Shown: positions 1 through 8,830 of the stretch, piece after piece | Layout of the letters: each line of letters begins with the position of its first letter | Position numbering within the stretch: the stretch's first letter is position 1 | From: Paenibacillus piri | GTDB taxonomy: Bacteria; Bacillota; Bacilli; Paenibacillales; NBRC-103111 | Direction: 5' to 3' | NCBI RefSeq assembly: GCF_004354045.1 | Contig: NZ_SMRT01000027.1 | Span: 1-61,300, forward strand | DNA: 61,300 nt | Program-made: the position numbers and the translations under genes | The notes under the pieces: model-generated | Seen by the model: the letters and a program-made list of their open reading frames with translations, nothing else | Database searches by the model: none | Told to the model about the DNA's origin: nothing

Positions 1-191
1 GCGGGACCCCTGATAAAAAAGCAATACAGCTATGCTTGCCGGTTTCGGATCCAGTTTTCAAGGCGCAATAACTTCACCCCACAAAGTGAAGGGAAGCTCC
101 GATGATAATGCCGATTACTTTGCGGGGAGCCCCGAGAGCAATTGGCATGAAGAACGGATGTTCCTTGGCGGGAACATCAAACTTAAACCAC
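1..191 (+). other. 23S-5S rRNA internal spacer
   Basis: The stretch before 5S does not contain the 23S 3' end. It has the texture of an rrn spacer, including a segment near 50-62 (GGATCCAGTTTTCAAGG) of the kind that follows 23S in Firmicute rrn operons. I see no tRNA gene in it. It lies on the same strand as the 5S gene, so the window opens inside an rrn operon that starts further left. Confidence 0.6.
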
Positions 192-309
192 GTTTGGTGA
201 TGATGGCGGAGGGGAACCACGCGTTCCCATCTCGAACACGACCGTTAAGCCCTCCAGCGCCAATGGTACTTAGACCGCAGGGTCTTGGGAGAGTAGGACA
301 TCGCCAAGC
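192..309 (+). rRNA. 5S ribosomal RNA
   Basis: About 118 nt with the hallmarks of bacterial 5S: terminal helix arms TTTGGTGATGA at the 5' end and ACATCGCCAAGC at the 3' end, the loop segment CGTTCCCATCTCGAACACG, and GAGAGTAGG near the 3' end. It is the last gene of the left rrn operon and is followed by an intrinsic terminator. The exact mature ends depend on processing and may shift by 1-2 nt. Confidence 0.95.
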
Positions 310-317
310 AAATACCG

Positions 318-354
318 GAAGCAGCCGATCCTTAATGGATCGGCTGCTTCTTTG
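318..354 (+). terminator. rrn operon terminator
   Basis: A perfect 14-bp inverted repeat (318-331 with 337-350) has a 5-nt loop TTAAT and is followed by TTT. It lies 8 nt after the 5S gene and ends the left rrn transcript. Confidence 0.9.
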
Positions 355-475
355 TCGCCTCGGAATTAAGCGGAAATTTTCACCGGTATAATCCAATCTT
401 GAGTCGCCGTTCACAATGCTTTTTGCACGTCGAAAACGCCATAAAAAGCTGCTTGAACAACTTAAAGCGACGCTG

Positions 476-503
476 TTGCAAATTATTTCAAATCTGCTAT
501 AAT
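476..503 (+). promoter_or_regulatory. ctsR operon sigma-A promoter
   Basis: -35 TTGCAA (476-481), 16-nt spacer, -10 TATAAT (498-503), with an extended -10 TGC at 495-497. The expected transcription start is near 510, immediately before the CtsR operator, so repressor binding would block initiation. Confidence 0.8.
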
Positions 504-511
504 GTTATTAA

Positions 512-528
512 AGTCAAAGAAAGTCAAA
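512..528 (+). promoter_or_regulatory. CtsR operator
   Basis: Two AGTCAAA heptads (512-518 and 522-528) are separated by GAA. This matches the published CtsR box RGTCAAANANRGTCAAA at every defined position. A third, imperfect AGTCAAT (528-534) overlaps the second heptad. The site sits at the transcription start of ctsR-mcsA-mcsB-clpC and implies autogenous heat-shock control by CtsR. Confidence 0.92.
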
Positions 529-561
529 GTCAATTTACTTCTTGGCTAGGAGGTTGAATTG

Positions 562-1023
562 ATGCGTAATATCTCGGAAATAATCGAACAATATTTAAAG
601 CAAAGTTTACAGCAGAGCAATGAAGGCATGATCGAAATTCAACGAAACGATCTGGCTGATCAATTCGCTTGCGTCCCCTCGCAAATTAATTACGTGATAA
701 GCACTCGTTTTACTTTGGAAAAAGGGTACATTGTCGAAAGCAAGCGCGGCGGCGGCGGATATATCCGGATTCAAAGAATCGAACTGAATGCACATGGTTC
801 GGTGCTTGACCATATATTTAAAACAATTAGCGGCCAAATTGATCAAACCACGTCAGAAGGGCTTTTGTATCAATTGAAGGAGAGTGGTTACATTACTTCT
901 AGAGAAGCCGCGCTGATGAAGGCGGCGATTGACAGAGAAGTATTAGTCTTGAAGCTGCCGCTGAGAGACGAAATTCGCGCCAGAATTTTGAAAGCTATGC
1001 TGATATCCTTGTTGAGCAAGTAA
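562..1023 (+). CDS. ctsR: Transcriptional repressor CtsR
   Basis: Class III heat-shock repressor of clp and ctsR genes. The 153-aa protein has the winged-helix N-terminal domain (ISEIIEQYLK, then VPSQINYVI) and the glycine-rich wing ESKRGGGGYIR near residues 60-70 that enters the DNA minor groove and senses heat. The C-terminal part (ISREA-like helix, DEIRARILKAML) is the dimerisation and McsB-contact region. I chose ATG 562 over the in-frame TTG 559 because it lies 8 nt from AGGAGG (548-553) and matches the family N-terminus. It is first in an operon with mcsA, mcsB and clpC, behind its own perfect operator. Confidence 0.96.
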   Translation: MRNISEIIEQYLKQSLQQSNEGMIEIQRNDLADQFACVPSQINYVISTRFTLEKGYIVESKRGGGGYIRIQRIELNAHGSVLDHIFKTISGQIDQTTSEGLLYQLKESGYITSREAALMKAAIDREVLVLKLPLRDEIRARILKAMLISLLSK

Positions 1024-1036
1024 GGAGGGAATGTCG

Positions 1037-1552
1037 ATGCTATGCCAGGAATGTGGTAAGAAGCAGGCAACGCTTCATTTTACTAAAATATTAAACGGCG
1101 AGAAGACGGAATTTCACATTTGCGAATCGTGCGCTCGCGAGAAGGGGGAGTTGATTCCGGGCACACCGAATGGGTTTTCTATCCATAATCTATTGTCAGG
1201 TCTGCTTGATTTTGACCCTTCGCAAAACTCCGTGACATCCAAATCGCAGCCCGGACGCTGTGAGCAGTGCGGATTGACATATAGCCAGTTCAGCAAAGTG
1301 GGCCGTTTCGGCTGCAGCTCCTGCTACAAGCATTTTGACGACAAGCTCGACCCGCTTTTTAAAAGAGTGCACGGCAATACCGTTCATACGGGAAAGGTTC
1401 CCAAACGCTCAGGCGGGTTAATTAAATATAAGAGAGAGATTGAAGATTTGAAAAAGGAACTGCTGCTTCGCATTCAAGGCGAAGAATTTGAAGAAGCGGC
1501 CAAACTTCGCGACGAGATCCGCCAGCTCGAGAGAAAAGTCGCTGAAAGTTAA
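1037..1552 (+). CDS. mcsA: McsA, activator of arginine kinase McsB
   Basis: Zinc-binding adaptor of 171 aa that activates the protein arginine kinase McsB and helps control CtsR. Three pairs of CxxC are visible: CQEC at the N-terminus, CESC near residue 29, then CEQC and CSSC around residues 75-100. The C-terminus carries a UVR-like coiled segment (EEFEEAAKLRDEI), as in ClpC and UvrB. Start ATG 1037 is preferred to ATG 1031 because AAGGAGGG (1022-1029) is then about 7 nt away and the protein begins MLCQEC as in relatives. It begins 13 nt after ctsR stops. Confidence 0.95.
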   Translation: MLCQECGKKQATLHFTKILNGEKTEFHICESCAREKGELIPGTPNGFSIHNLLSGLLDFDPSQNSVTSKSQPGRCEQCGLTYSQFSKVGRFGCSSCYKHFDDKLDPLFKRVHGNTVHTGKVPKRSGGLIKYKREIEDLKKELLLRIQGEEFEEAAKLRDEIRQLERKVAES

Positions 1553-1629
1553 AAGCTAATTAATAAAACACTCGGATTCGCAGTCATTGGATTGCGGCGG
1601 GGTTCTCTTTATGGCAAGGAGGAAAACTT

Positions 1630-2700
1630 ATGACAGCTAAAGCGAATCGGTTTACGAAGCAGGCTTTAAGCGACTGGATGAAAAGTGAAGGGCCGGACTC
1701 GGATATCGTTATCAGCACACGAATTCGTATAGCGAGAAACTTGCAGTCGTATCCGTTTCCGATGCTCTCCACGAACCAGCAATCCCAAGAAGTGCTTGAT
1801 AAGCTATCGAGCGTTTTGAATCAGGAGGAGCTGGGCACGATCAGTAATTTTACGTTGCTGACCCTCGATGAGCTGGACGAATTGGAAAAGCGGGTATTGG
1901 TTGAGAAGCATTTAATTAGTCCGGCCTTGGCCAATGAATCGCGAAACGGCGCCGTCATACTAAGCGATAACGAATCCGTCAGCATTATGGTGAATGAAGA
2001 GGACCATTTACGAATACAATGCTTGTGCCCCGGTTTTCAAATTCAGGAGGCTTGGGATTTGGCCAGCCAGATCGACGATGTTTTTGAATTCGAGTTCGAT
2101 TATGCTTTTGATGAAAAACGCGGATATTTAACGAGCTGCCCGACCAATGTGGGCACCGGTATTCGCGCTTCGGTCATGATTCACTTGCCGGCCTTAGTAT
2201 TAACCCAACAAATCAACCGGATTTTATCGGCTATCACGCAGGTCGGGTTAGCGGTTCGCGGCTTGTATGGCGAAGGAAGCGAGGCGCTGGGCAACCTGTT
2301 TCAAATTTCGAATCAGATTACGTTAGGGCAGTCCGAACAGGAAATAATCGAAAATTTGTACGGGGTCGTACGGCAAATTATCGAGCATGAGCGGGCGGCG
2401 CGCGAAAAGCTTCAACTGGAAACGAAGTCCAAGCTTGTCGACCGCATCAGCAGATCGTACGGCATTATGTCCTACGCCGCAATTATGGATTCGAAGGAGG
2501 CGGCTCAGCGCCTGTCCGATGTACGTTTGGGCATCGATTTGGGAATCATTAAGAATGTTCCCATGCAAATCATGAATGAACTGCTGGTGATGACCCAACC
2601 GGGTTTTTTGCAGCAGTATGCAGGAGAAAAGCTAACAGCTGAAGAAAGAGACATAAGAAGAGCACAGCTCATTAGGGAAAAACTGACATCGGAGTCTTAG
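1630..2700 (+). CDS. mcsB: Protein arginine kinase McsB
   Basis: A 356-aa member of the guanido kinase family that phosphorylates arginines, marking proteins (including CtsR) for ClpCP degradation. Visible family signatures are STRIRIARNL near residue 29 (nucleotide-binding arginines), the acidic NEEDHLRIQ segment near residue 120, and NVGTGIRASV near residue 175, where the phosphagen-kinase catalytic loop cysteine is typically replaced. The C-terminal helical domain (DVRLGIDLGI) binds pArg. The RBS AAGGAGG (1616-1622) is 7 nt from ATG. It is third in the CtsR-controlled operon. Confidence 0.96.
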   Translation: MTAKANRFTKQALSDWMKSEGPDSDIVISTRIRIARNLQSYPFPMLSTNQQSQEVLDKLSSVLNQEELGTISNFTLLTLDELDELEKRVLVEKHLISPALANESRNGAVILSDNESVSIMVNEEDHLRIQCLCPGFQIQEAWDLASQIDDVFEFEFDYAFDEKRGYLTSCPTNVGTGIRASVMIHLPALVLTQQINRILSAITQVGLAVRGLYGEGSEALGNLFQISNQITLGQSEQEIIENLYGVVRQIIEHERAAREKLQLETKSKLVDRISRSYGIMSYAAIMDSKEAAQRLSDVRLGIDLGIIKNVPMQIMNELLVMTQPGFLQQYAGEKLTAEERDIRRAQLIREKLTSES

Positions 2701-2774
2701 CGCATCGCGAGTTGATTGCTTCTTACATGTCAAACGTACTTCGTTAATACTTATTCTTTATGGAGGTGTTACGC

Positions 2775-5216
2775 ATGATGTTTGGAAGATTTACGGAACG
2801 TGCGCAAAAAGTATTGTCACTGGCACAAGAGGAAGCCGTTCGTTTAGGTCATAATAATATCGGAACGGAGCATATTTTGCTCGGTTTGATTCGCGAAGGT
2901 GATGGCATTGCCGCCAAAGCACTGATCGCTTTAGGATTAGGTTTGGAAAAAATCCAGGACGAGGTGGAGGCTTTAATCGGCCGGGGACAAGAGCAGCCTA
3001 CCAACATTGCATACACTCCCCGCGCGAAAAAAGTTATCGAGCTGTCGATGGATGAAGCGCGCAAGCTGGGCCATACTTATGTCGGAACGGAGCATATTTT
3101 GCTCGGTCTGATCCGGGAGGGCGAAGGCGTGGCGGCCCGCGTCCTGAACAACCTGGGCGTCAGCCTGAATAAAGCCCGCCAGCAAGTGCTGCAGCTGTTG
3201 GGCAGCAGCGAAGTCGTATCCACGAACAGCGGCAGCAGCGCAAACGTCAACACGCCGACGCTGGACGGCCTGGCGCGGGATCTGACGGCCTACGCGAAAG
3301 ACGGCAACCTGGATCCCGTTATTGGAAGAGGCAAAGAAATTGAACGCGTTATTCAAGTGCTGAGCCGCAGAACGAAAAATAATCCGGTGCTGATCGGCGA
3401 GCCCGGCGTCGGTAAAACGGCGATTGCCGAAGGCTTGGCGCAAAAAATAATTAACAATGAAATTCCCGAAACGCTGCGCGACAAGCGAGTGATGACGCTG
3501 GATATGGGTTCGGTTGTAGCCGGCACCAAATACCGCGGCGAATTCGAGGATCGTCTCAAAAAAATAATGGACGAAATCCGCCAAGCCGGCAATATCATCC
3601 TGTTCATCGATGAGCTGCATACGCTGATCGGCGCAGGCGGGGCGGAAGGTGCGATCGATGCGTCCAATATTTTGAAGCCGGCGTTAGCCAGAGGCGAGCT
3701 TCAATGCATCGGGGCAACGACGTTGGATGAATACCGCAAATATATCGAGAAAGATGCGGCTTTGGAGAGACGGTTCCAGCCGATTACAGTAGATCAGCCT
3801 TCTCCGGAAGAAGCGATTCAAATTTTGCATGGGCTGCGCGACCGTTACGAAGCGCATCACCGCGTTAAAATTACCGACGATGCCATTGAACAAGCGGTAA
3901 AATTGTCCGACCGCTACATTACCGACCGGTTCTTGCCGGATAAGGCGATCGACCTGATTGACGAGGCAAGCTCGAAAGTAAGGCTTCGCTCTTACACCGT
4001 ACCGCCCGATCTGAAAAAGCTGGAGAGCAAGCTCGAAGATATCCGCAAGGAGAAGGACGCGGCCGTTCAAAGCCAAGAGTTCGAGAAAGCCGCATCGCTG
4101 CGCGATACGGAGCAGAAGCTGCGTGAAGAGCTGGATACGACCAAGAACGATTGGAAAGAAAAGCAAGGGCGCACTGACTCCGAAGTAACGCCTGACGATA
4201 TCGCGCAGGTCGTGGCGAGCTGGACCGGCATTCCGGTCGTCAAGCTGGCGGAGGAGGAAACGCAGCGTCTGCTGAAGATGGAATCGATCCTGCACGACCG
4301 TGTCATTGGTCAGGATGAAGCCGTTAAAGCGGTCAGCCGCGCTATCCGCCGCGCAAGAGCAGGCCTTAAAGATCCGAAGCGGCCGATGGGCTCGTTCATC
4401 TTCCTCGGTCCGACAGGTGTCGGTAAAACCGAGCTGGCCCGCGCGTTGGCGGAATCGCTGTTCGGCGATGAAAATGCAGTTATCCGGATCGACATGTCGG
4501 AATACATGGAAAAGCATTCGACATCGCGGCTGGTAGGGGCTCCTCCGGGGTACGTCGGCTATGAGGAAGGCGGCCAGCTGACGGAAAAAGTTCGCCGTAA
4601 GCCGTACTCGGTCGTCCTGTTGGATGAAATCGAGAAGGCGCATCCGGAAGTATTTAATATACTGCTGCAGGTTCTCGAAGACGGCCGACTGACCGATTCC
4701 AAAGGACGCACGGTAGATTTCCGCAACACGTTGATCATCATGACTTCGAACGTAGGCGCGGAAATGATCAAGAAAAACTCCTCGCTCGGCTTCACGGCCG
4801 CGCAGGATGCCGGCAAAGATTACGGCAATATGAAGGATAAAGTAATGAGCGAGTTGAAGAAGAGCTTCCGTCCGGAGTTCTTGAACCGGATCGATGAGAT
4901 CATTGTGTTCCACTCCTTGGATGAGAATCATATCTCGGAAATCGTAACCTTGATGGCCGAAGATTTGCGCAAACGTCTGAAAGAGCAAGAGGTCGACTTT
5001 ATTTTGACCGATAAGGCGAAAGCATTTCTGGCCAAAGAAGGCTTCGATCCGACCTATGGAGCGAGACCGCTGCGCAGAGCGATTCAAAAGCATATCGAGG
5101 ACCGTTTGTCCGAAGAACTGCTGCGCGGCATGATATCGAAAGGCGATACGTTAACGATTGACGAGCAGGACGGCGAATTAACCGTAGAGCGCAGTCAAGG
5201 AGTAACACAATCCTGA
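2775..5216 (+). CDS. clpC: ATP-dependent Clp protease ATPase ClpC
   Basis: Hsp100 unfoldase of 813 aa that feeds ClpP. There are two N-terminal Clp repeats (GTEHILLGLIREG occurs twice, near residues 30 and 106), a first AAA module with Walker A GEPGVGKT near 208, a middle domain with UVR-like EKAASLRDTEQ near 440, and a second AAA module with Walker A GPTGVGKT near 546 and Walker B VVLLDEIEKAH. Near 670-720 are the FRPEFLNRIDEI and YGARPLRRAI sensor motifs. The start is ATG 2775, 8 nt from GGAGG; ATG 2760 overlaps the RBS itself and is unlikely. It is last in the ctsR operon and is followed by a strong terminator. Confidence 0.97.
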   Translation: MMFGRFTERAQKVLSLAQEEAVRLGHNNIGTEHILLGLIREGDGIAAKALIALGLGLEKIQDEVEALIGRGQEQPTNIAYTPRAKKVIELSMDEARKLGHTYVGTEHILLGLIREGEGVAARVLNNLGVSLNKARQQVLQLLGSSEVVSTNSGSSANVNTPTLDGLARDLTAYAKDGNLDPVIGRGKEIERVIQVLSRRTKNNPVLIGEPGVGKTAIAEGLAQKIINNEIPETLRDKRVMTLDMGSVVAGTKYRGEFEDRLKKIMDEIRQAGNIILFIDELHTLIGAGGAEGAIDASNILKPALARGELQCIGATTLDEYRKYIEKDAALERRFQPITVDQPSPEEAIQILHGLRDRYEAHHRVKITDDAIEQAVKLSDRYITDRFLPDKAIDLIDEASSKVRLRSYTVPPDLKKLESKLEDIRKEKDAAVQSQEFEKAASLRDTEQKLREELDTTKNDWKEKQGRTDSEVTPDDIAQVVASWTGIPVVKLAEEETQRLLKMESILHDRVIGQDEAVKAVSRAIRRARAGLKDPKRPMGSFIFLGPTGVGKTELARALAESLFGDENAVIRIDMSEYMEKHSTSRLVGAPPGYVGYEEGGQLTEKVRRKPYSVVLLDEIEKAHPEVFNILLQVLEDGRLTDSKGRTVDFRNTLIIMTSNVGAEMIKKNSSLGFTAAQDAGKDYGNMKDKVMSELKKSFRPEFLNRIDEIIVFHSLDENHISEIVTLMAEDLRKRLKEQEVDFILTDKAKAFLAKEGFDPTYGARPLRRAIQKHIEDRLSEELLRGMISKGDTLTIDEQDGELTVERSQGVTQS

Positions 5217-5233
5217 TAACGGGGCAGGAAGCG

Positions 5234-5270
5234 AACATCCTGCGGCAATAGCCGCGGGATGTTTTTTTTT
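5234..5270 (+). terminator. clpC terminator
   Basis: A 13-bp stem (5234-5246 with 5251-5263, one G-U pair), loop AATA, then seven further T residues. It ends the ctsR-mcsA-mcsB-clpC transcript. Confidence 0.92.
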
Positions 5271-5387
5271 ATTGCCGCAAGGGGCAGTTTCTTCAGCAAG
5301 AGGGTTTTCATTACTTCCCCAAAATGGTAAACTTTGATATACACCGTTTTGTCGGATCGGATTTAATAATCAGCTGGGAGCGTTGGA

Positions 5388-6755
5388 ATGGCTAAGCAAA
5401 AAACGAAGTTTTTCTGTTCGGAATGCGGGTTTGAATCGCCCAAGTGGCTTGGCAAATGTCCGGGCTGCCAGGCATGGAATACATTTGTCGAAGAACTGGA
5501 AACGGTCACGAAGACGCAGGGGATGCAATCTTCTCTTTTGCGGACGAAAGAAAAGGCCGTTTCGATCATAAATATAAAAGGTACGGAAGAGCAGCGCATT
5601 TTGACACGCAACAAGGAATTGAACCGTGTGCTGGGCGGTGGAGTTGTACCCGGCTCGCTGCTGCTGGTTGGCGGGGATCCGGGCATCGGGAAATCGACCC
5701 TGCTGCTGCAAACCTCCTATGATTTGACGCAAAGCGAGAAAAAGGTGCTGTACATATCCGGGGAGGAATCGGTTCGCCAGACGAAGCTGCGCGCGGATCG
5801 TCTGCAGGCGACTTCCGAGCTGCTATATGTGCTGTGCGAAACGAATCTGGAGCAGATCGAAGCGGCGATTGAGCAAGTGCAGCCCGATTTCCTGGTCATC
5901 GATTCCATTCAGACCGTCTACCATCCGGCCATTTCGTCCGCGCCCGGCAGCGTCTCGCAGGTAAGAGAATGTACGGGACATTTTATGCGCATTGCCAAAA
6001 TAAAAGGTATCGCAACCGTGCTCGTGGGTCATGTTACTAAGGAAGGCGCGATTGCCGGGCCGCGGATGCTGGAGCATATGGTCGATTGCGTGCTGTATTT
6101 TGAAGGAGAACGCCACCATTCCTACCGGCTGCTGCGGGCGGTGAAAAACCGCTTCGGGGCGACAAACGAAATCGGCATATTTGAAATGCAGGAAAACGGG
6201 CTGGTAGAAGTGAATAATCCTTCCGAGCTGTTTTTATCGGAGCGGCCGCTGGGCGTATCGGGCTCTACGGTAGTTGCGAGCATGGAAGGAACCCGGACTG
6301 TGCTTGTCGAGCTGCAGGCGTTGGTTTCGCCGACCAATTTTCCATCGCCGCGGCGCATGGCAACTGGAATCGACCATAACCGGATGGCGTTGATTATTGC
6401 TGTGCTGGAGAAAAGAATCGGCATGTTTTTGCAAAATCAGGACGCATATGTCAACGTTGCCGGCGGGGTTAAGCTGGATGAACCTGCCGTTGATCTGGCA
6501 ATTGCTGTTAGTATTGCTTCCAGCTTAAGGGAGCAGCCTACGCAGCCTTTCGATGTCATATTCGGCGAGGTTGGGCTGACGGGCGAGGTTCGCGGCGTAT
6601 CCCGCGTCGACCAAAGAGTGAAGGAAGCGGAAAAGCTCGGCTTTCGCCGCGTTATTTTACCGGAAAAAAGCTTGAAGGGCTGGACCCCTCCGGCCTCTAT
6701 CGAAATTATTGGCGTGAACACAGTGGCGGAGGCGTTAAAGGCCGCCTTGGGGTAA
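5388..6755 (+). CDS. radA: DNA repair protein RadA
   Basis: A 455-aa RecA-like DNA-branch helicase and Lon-like protein used in recombinational repair. The N-terminal zinc ribbon is CSECG...CPGC (residues ~10-28), Walker A GGDPGIGKST is near residue 95, the RadA-specific KNRFG motif is near 250, and a C-terminal Lon-protease-like domain starts near residue 280 (YVNVAGGVKLDEPAVDLA). The RBS GGGAG (5376-5380) is 7 nt from ATG. The gene lies between the clpC terminator and disA, as in B. subtilis. I did not find a convincing promoter in 5271-5387. Confidence 0.96.
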   Translation: MAKQKTKFFCSECGFESPKWLGKCPGCQAWNTFVEELETVTKTQGMQSSLLRTKEKAVSIINIKGTEEQRILTRNKELNRVLGGGVVPGSLLLVGGDPGIGKSTLLLQTSYDLTQSEKKVLYISGEESVRQTKLRADRLQATSELLYVLCETNLEQIEAAIEQVQPDFLVIDSIQTVYHPAISSAPGSVSQVRECTGHFMRIAKIKGIATVLVGHVTKEGAIAGPRMLEHMVDCVLYFEGERHHSYRLLRAVKNRFGATNEIGIFEMQENGLVEVNNPSELFLSERPLGVSGSTVVASMEGTRTVLVELQALVSPTNFPSPRRMATGIDHNRMALIIAVLEKRIGMFLQNQDAYVNVAGGVKLDEPAVDLAIAVSIASSLREQPTQPFDVIFGEVGLTGEVRGVSRVDQRVKEAEKLGFRRVILPEKSLKGWTPPASIEIIGVNTVAEALKAALG

Positions 6756-6799
6756 TGTATATAGGTGAAAGAACTGCTACCGAACCTCCTTTCCCAAAT

Positions 6800-6868
6800 G
6801 GGTGTCCAGTGGGCGGAGCCTTCCGAGGCTCTCCCGGCGGGAAGGGTAGGGAGGGGGATTAGGGAGGG
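6800..6868 (+). repeat. Degenerate G-rich repeat before disA
   Basis: The segment begins GGGTGTCCAG and ends in repeated GGGAGGG blocks. It is a diverged relative of the 3' half of the two elements at 22161-22414: same GGGTGTCCAG start, an internal AGCC/GGCT palindrome, and a CTCCC..GGGAGGG tail. Its last block, AGGGAGGG (6861-6868), is the Shine-Dalgarno of disA. This is the only notable content of the 118-nt radA-disA gap. Confidence 0.6.
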
Positions 6869-6873
6869 ACAAC

Positions 6874-7953
6874 ATGAGCAAGGAAGAATTGAAACGGGAT
6901 GTGATGAGCCAGCTGCTGCAGATGGTCGCGCCGGGAACGCCTTTTCGCGAAGGCCTGGAAAATGTGCTGCGGGCCAAAACGGGCGCACTGATCGTTGTCG
7001 GCTACAGCCCGGAAGTAATGGAAATCGTCGATGGAGGCTTTTCCATCAATTGTGATTTTTCGCCGAACTATTTATATGAGCTGGCCAAAATGGATGGAGC
7101 GATTATTTTAAGCGAAGATTTGAAACGAATTTTATACGCGAATACGCAGCTTATACCGAATTCGTCAATTTCCTCCACGGAAACGGGAATCCGCCACCGG
7201 ACGGCTGAGCGGGTCGCCAAGCAAACCTCCAAGCTTGTCGTGTCCATTTCCCAAAGACGGAATGTAATCACCTTGTACCAGGGCAATCTTCGCTATTCAT
7301 TAAAGGACATAGGCGTTATATTGACGAAGGCGAATCAGGCGATCCAAACGCTCGAACGATATAAAACGGTTCTGGATCAGGCGTTGACGAATTTGGGCGC
7401 CTCGGAATTCGAGGAGCTAGTTGCGCTCCACGATGTGACGAACGTGATTCAGCGCGTCGAGATGGTGCTGCGCGTTAAAGCAGAAATAAAGCGCTACATT
7501 AACGAGTTGGGGACGGAAGGCCGTCTTATCAATATGCAGCTGGAAGAATTGGTCGGAAATACCGAATTGGAAGCGCAACTTTTGTTAAAAGACTATATTA
7601 AAGAGCTAAATGATGATAGAATCAAGGATATGACCAACAGCCTAAAACGGCTGGCGGCAGAGGAAGTGCTGGACCATTATCATATAGCCCGATTGCTGGG
7701 TTATCAGCATACGAGCAATCTTGCGGAGGAGACGGTATCGCCAAGAGGCTATCGCGTGCTCAGCAAAATACCGCGGCTTCCTGCGGTCATCATCCATAAC
7801 CTGGTTGAAACGTTCGGACGACTGCCCCATCTGTTGATGGCAACCATAGAGGAGCTTGATGAAGTGGACGGCATAGGCGAAGTCAGGGCAAGGGCGATTA
7901 AGGAAGGCTTAAAGCGGATTCAAGACCAAGTTCTCATTGACAGACATATTTAA
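6874..7953 (+). CDS. disA: DNA integrity scanning diadenylate cyclase DisA
   Basis: A 359-aa enzyme that joins two ATP into c-di-AMP and scans DNA for branched structures, pausing when it meets damage. The DAC domain carries the catalytic signatures MDGAIILS (residues ~71-78) and GIRHRTAERV (~107-116). A long helical linker follows, then a C-terminal RuvA-like HhH DNA-binding domain (IEELDEVDGIGEVRARAIKEGL, the two halves around residues 320-345). The RBS AGGGAGGG comes from the repeat that abuts the gene and is 5 nt from ATG. Next to radA it forms a repair pair conserved in Firmicutes. Confidence 0.96.
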   Translation: MSKEELKRDVMSQLLQMVAPGTPFREGLENVLRAKTGALIVVGYSPEVMEIVDGGFSINCDFSPNYLYELAKMDGAIILSEDLKRILYANTQLIPNSSISSTETGIRHRTAERVAKQTSKLVVSISQRRNVITLYQGNLRYSLKDIGVILTKANQAIQTLERYKTVLDQALTNLGASEFEELVALHDVTNVIQRVEMVLRVKAEIKRYINELGTEGRLINMQLEELVGNTELEAQLLLKDYIKELNDDRIKDMTNSLKRLAAEEVLDHYHIARLLGYQHTSNLAEETVSPRGYRVLSKIPRLPAVIIHNLVETFGRLPHLLMATIEELDEVDGIGEVRARAIKEGLKRIQDQVLIDRHI

Positions 7954-7954
7954 C

Positions 7955-7983
7955 TTGCATACAATCAGAGGGTGCTTTAATAT
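7955..7983 (+). promoter_or_regulatory. Candidate pssA promoter
   Basis: -35 TTGCAT (7955-7960) directly follows the disA stop codon; 17-nt spacer, -10 TAATAT (7978-7983). A TATAAT at 7981-7986 overlaps but would need a 20-nt spacer. This would make pssA independently transcribed. Confidence 0.5.
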
Positions 7984-8026
7984 AATTAGGTATATTAGGG
8001 TACAGTAAACTAGAGGTGGACAAATA

Positions 8027-8764
8027 ATGCTAACTAAATCTCTTCCCAATCTATTTACAGTAGGGAACTTGTTTTTAGGAATAATTTCAATCATTCTCGT
8101 TTTTAATAACAGGCCGGAGCTCGCAGCAATTATGGTGATCGTGGCTATGTTATTGGACGGACTGGATGGACGTGTGGCGCGTGCACTGAATGCCCAAAGC
8201 GAATTCGGCAAAGAACTGGATTCTTTATCCGATGTTATTTCGTTCGGGGTTGCACCCGCATTTATTATGTATGTGGTTGCTTTTACAGAGCTTAACGCGG
8301 CTGCAGCGTGGGTGGTTACTGCGATCTTCCCGATTTGCGGAGCGCTCCGTTTGGCGCGATTTAATGTTGTGGCCGGAACTCCGGGCTACTTTATCGGTCT
8401 GCCGATTCCAGCGGCCGGCGGTGTATTGTGTACGCTGGCTTTATTCCATAAAGAGCTGAATACCGTTGTGCTCGTGCTCAGCACCTTGCTGTTGTCGTAT
8501 CTGATGGTGAGCACCGTGAAATATCCCAATTTCAAAAAAGTGGGAATTCCCAAAGCGGCTATATGGATTACGCCCGTTGTCGTTATCGTCGCCGTTATCG
8601 TGGCGGTGAATTATCCGGGCACCTTATCGAAAATGATTTTTGTACCGCTGCTTCTTTATGCGCTGTACGGCTTAAAAAAAAACGTTGAACGCCTGTTGTT
8701 TAGGAAACGCAAAAGAAACGGCAAATCCATGGATGATGTGAACTCGGAAACAAGATCGTTATAA
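8027..8764 (+). CDS. pssA: CDP-diacylglycerol-serine phosphatidyltransferase
   Basis: Integral membrane enzyme (245 aa) that makes phosphatidylserine, the precursor of phosphatidylethanolamine. The CDP-alcohol phosphotransferase signature is complete near residues 44-70: DGLDGRVAR, then G, then D and D (FGKELDSLSDV). About six to eight hydrophobic segments follow, and the C-terminus is basic (KRKRNGK). The RBS GAGGTGG (8013-8019) is 7 nt from ATG. In B. subtilis this position (disA to yacL) has no pssA, so here it is an insertion with its own promoter and terminator. No psd decarboxylase gene is adjacent. Confidence 0.92.
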   Translation: MLTKSLPNLFTVGNLFLGIISIILVFNNRPELAAIMVIVAMLLDGLDGRVARALNAQSEFGKELDSLSDVISFGVAPAFIMYVVAFTELNAAAAWVVTAIFPICGALRLARFNVVAGTPGYFIGLPIPAAGGVLCTLALFHKELNTVVLVLSTLLLSYLMVSTVKYPNFKKVGIPKAAIWITPVVVIVAVIVAVNYPGTLSKMIFVPLLLYALYGLKKNVERLLFRKRKRNGKSMDDVNSETRSL

Positions 8765-8786
8765 CGATGCGAATAAGCGAAAATGA

Positions 8787-8830
8787 AAAGCATTTATTTT
8801 CCGTAATCGGAAAGTGAATGCTTTTTTTTT
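8787..8830 (+). terminator. pssA terminator
   Basis: A 17-bp stem (8787-8803 with 8808-8824, two G-U pairs), loop TAAT and a run of T to 8830. It separates pssA from the PIN/TRAM gene. Confidence 0.93.

Noticed and set aside
3684..5093. 469-codon open frame on the minus strand of clpC
   Set aside because: Antisense shadow of a GC-biased gene; no RBS, composition of a mirrored frame (Arg, Phe, Leu rich), and it covers conserved clpC domains.
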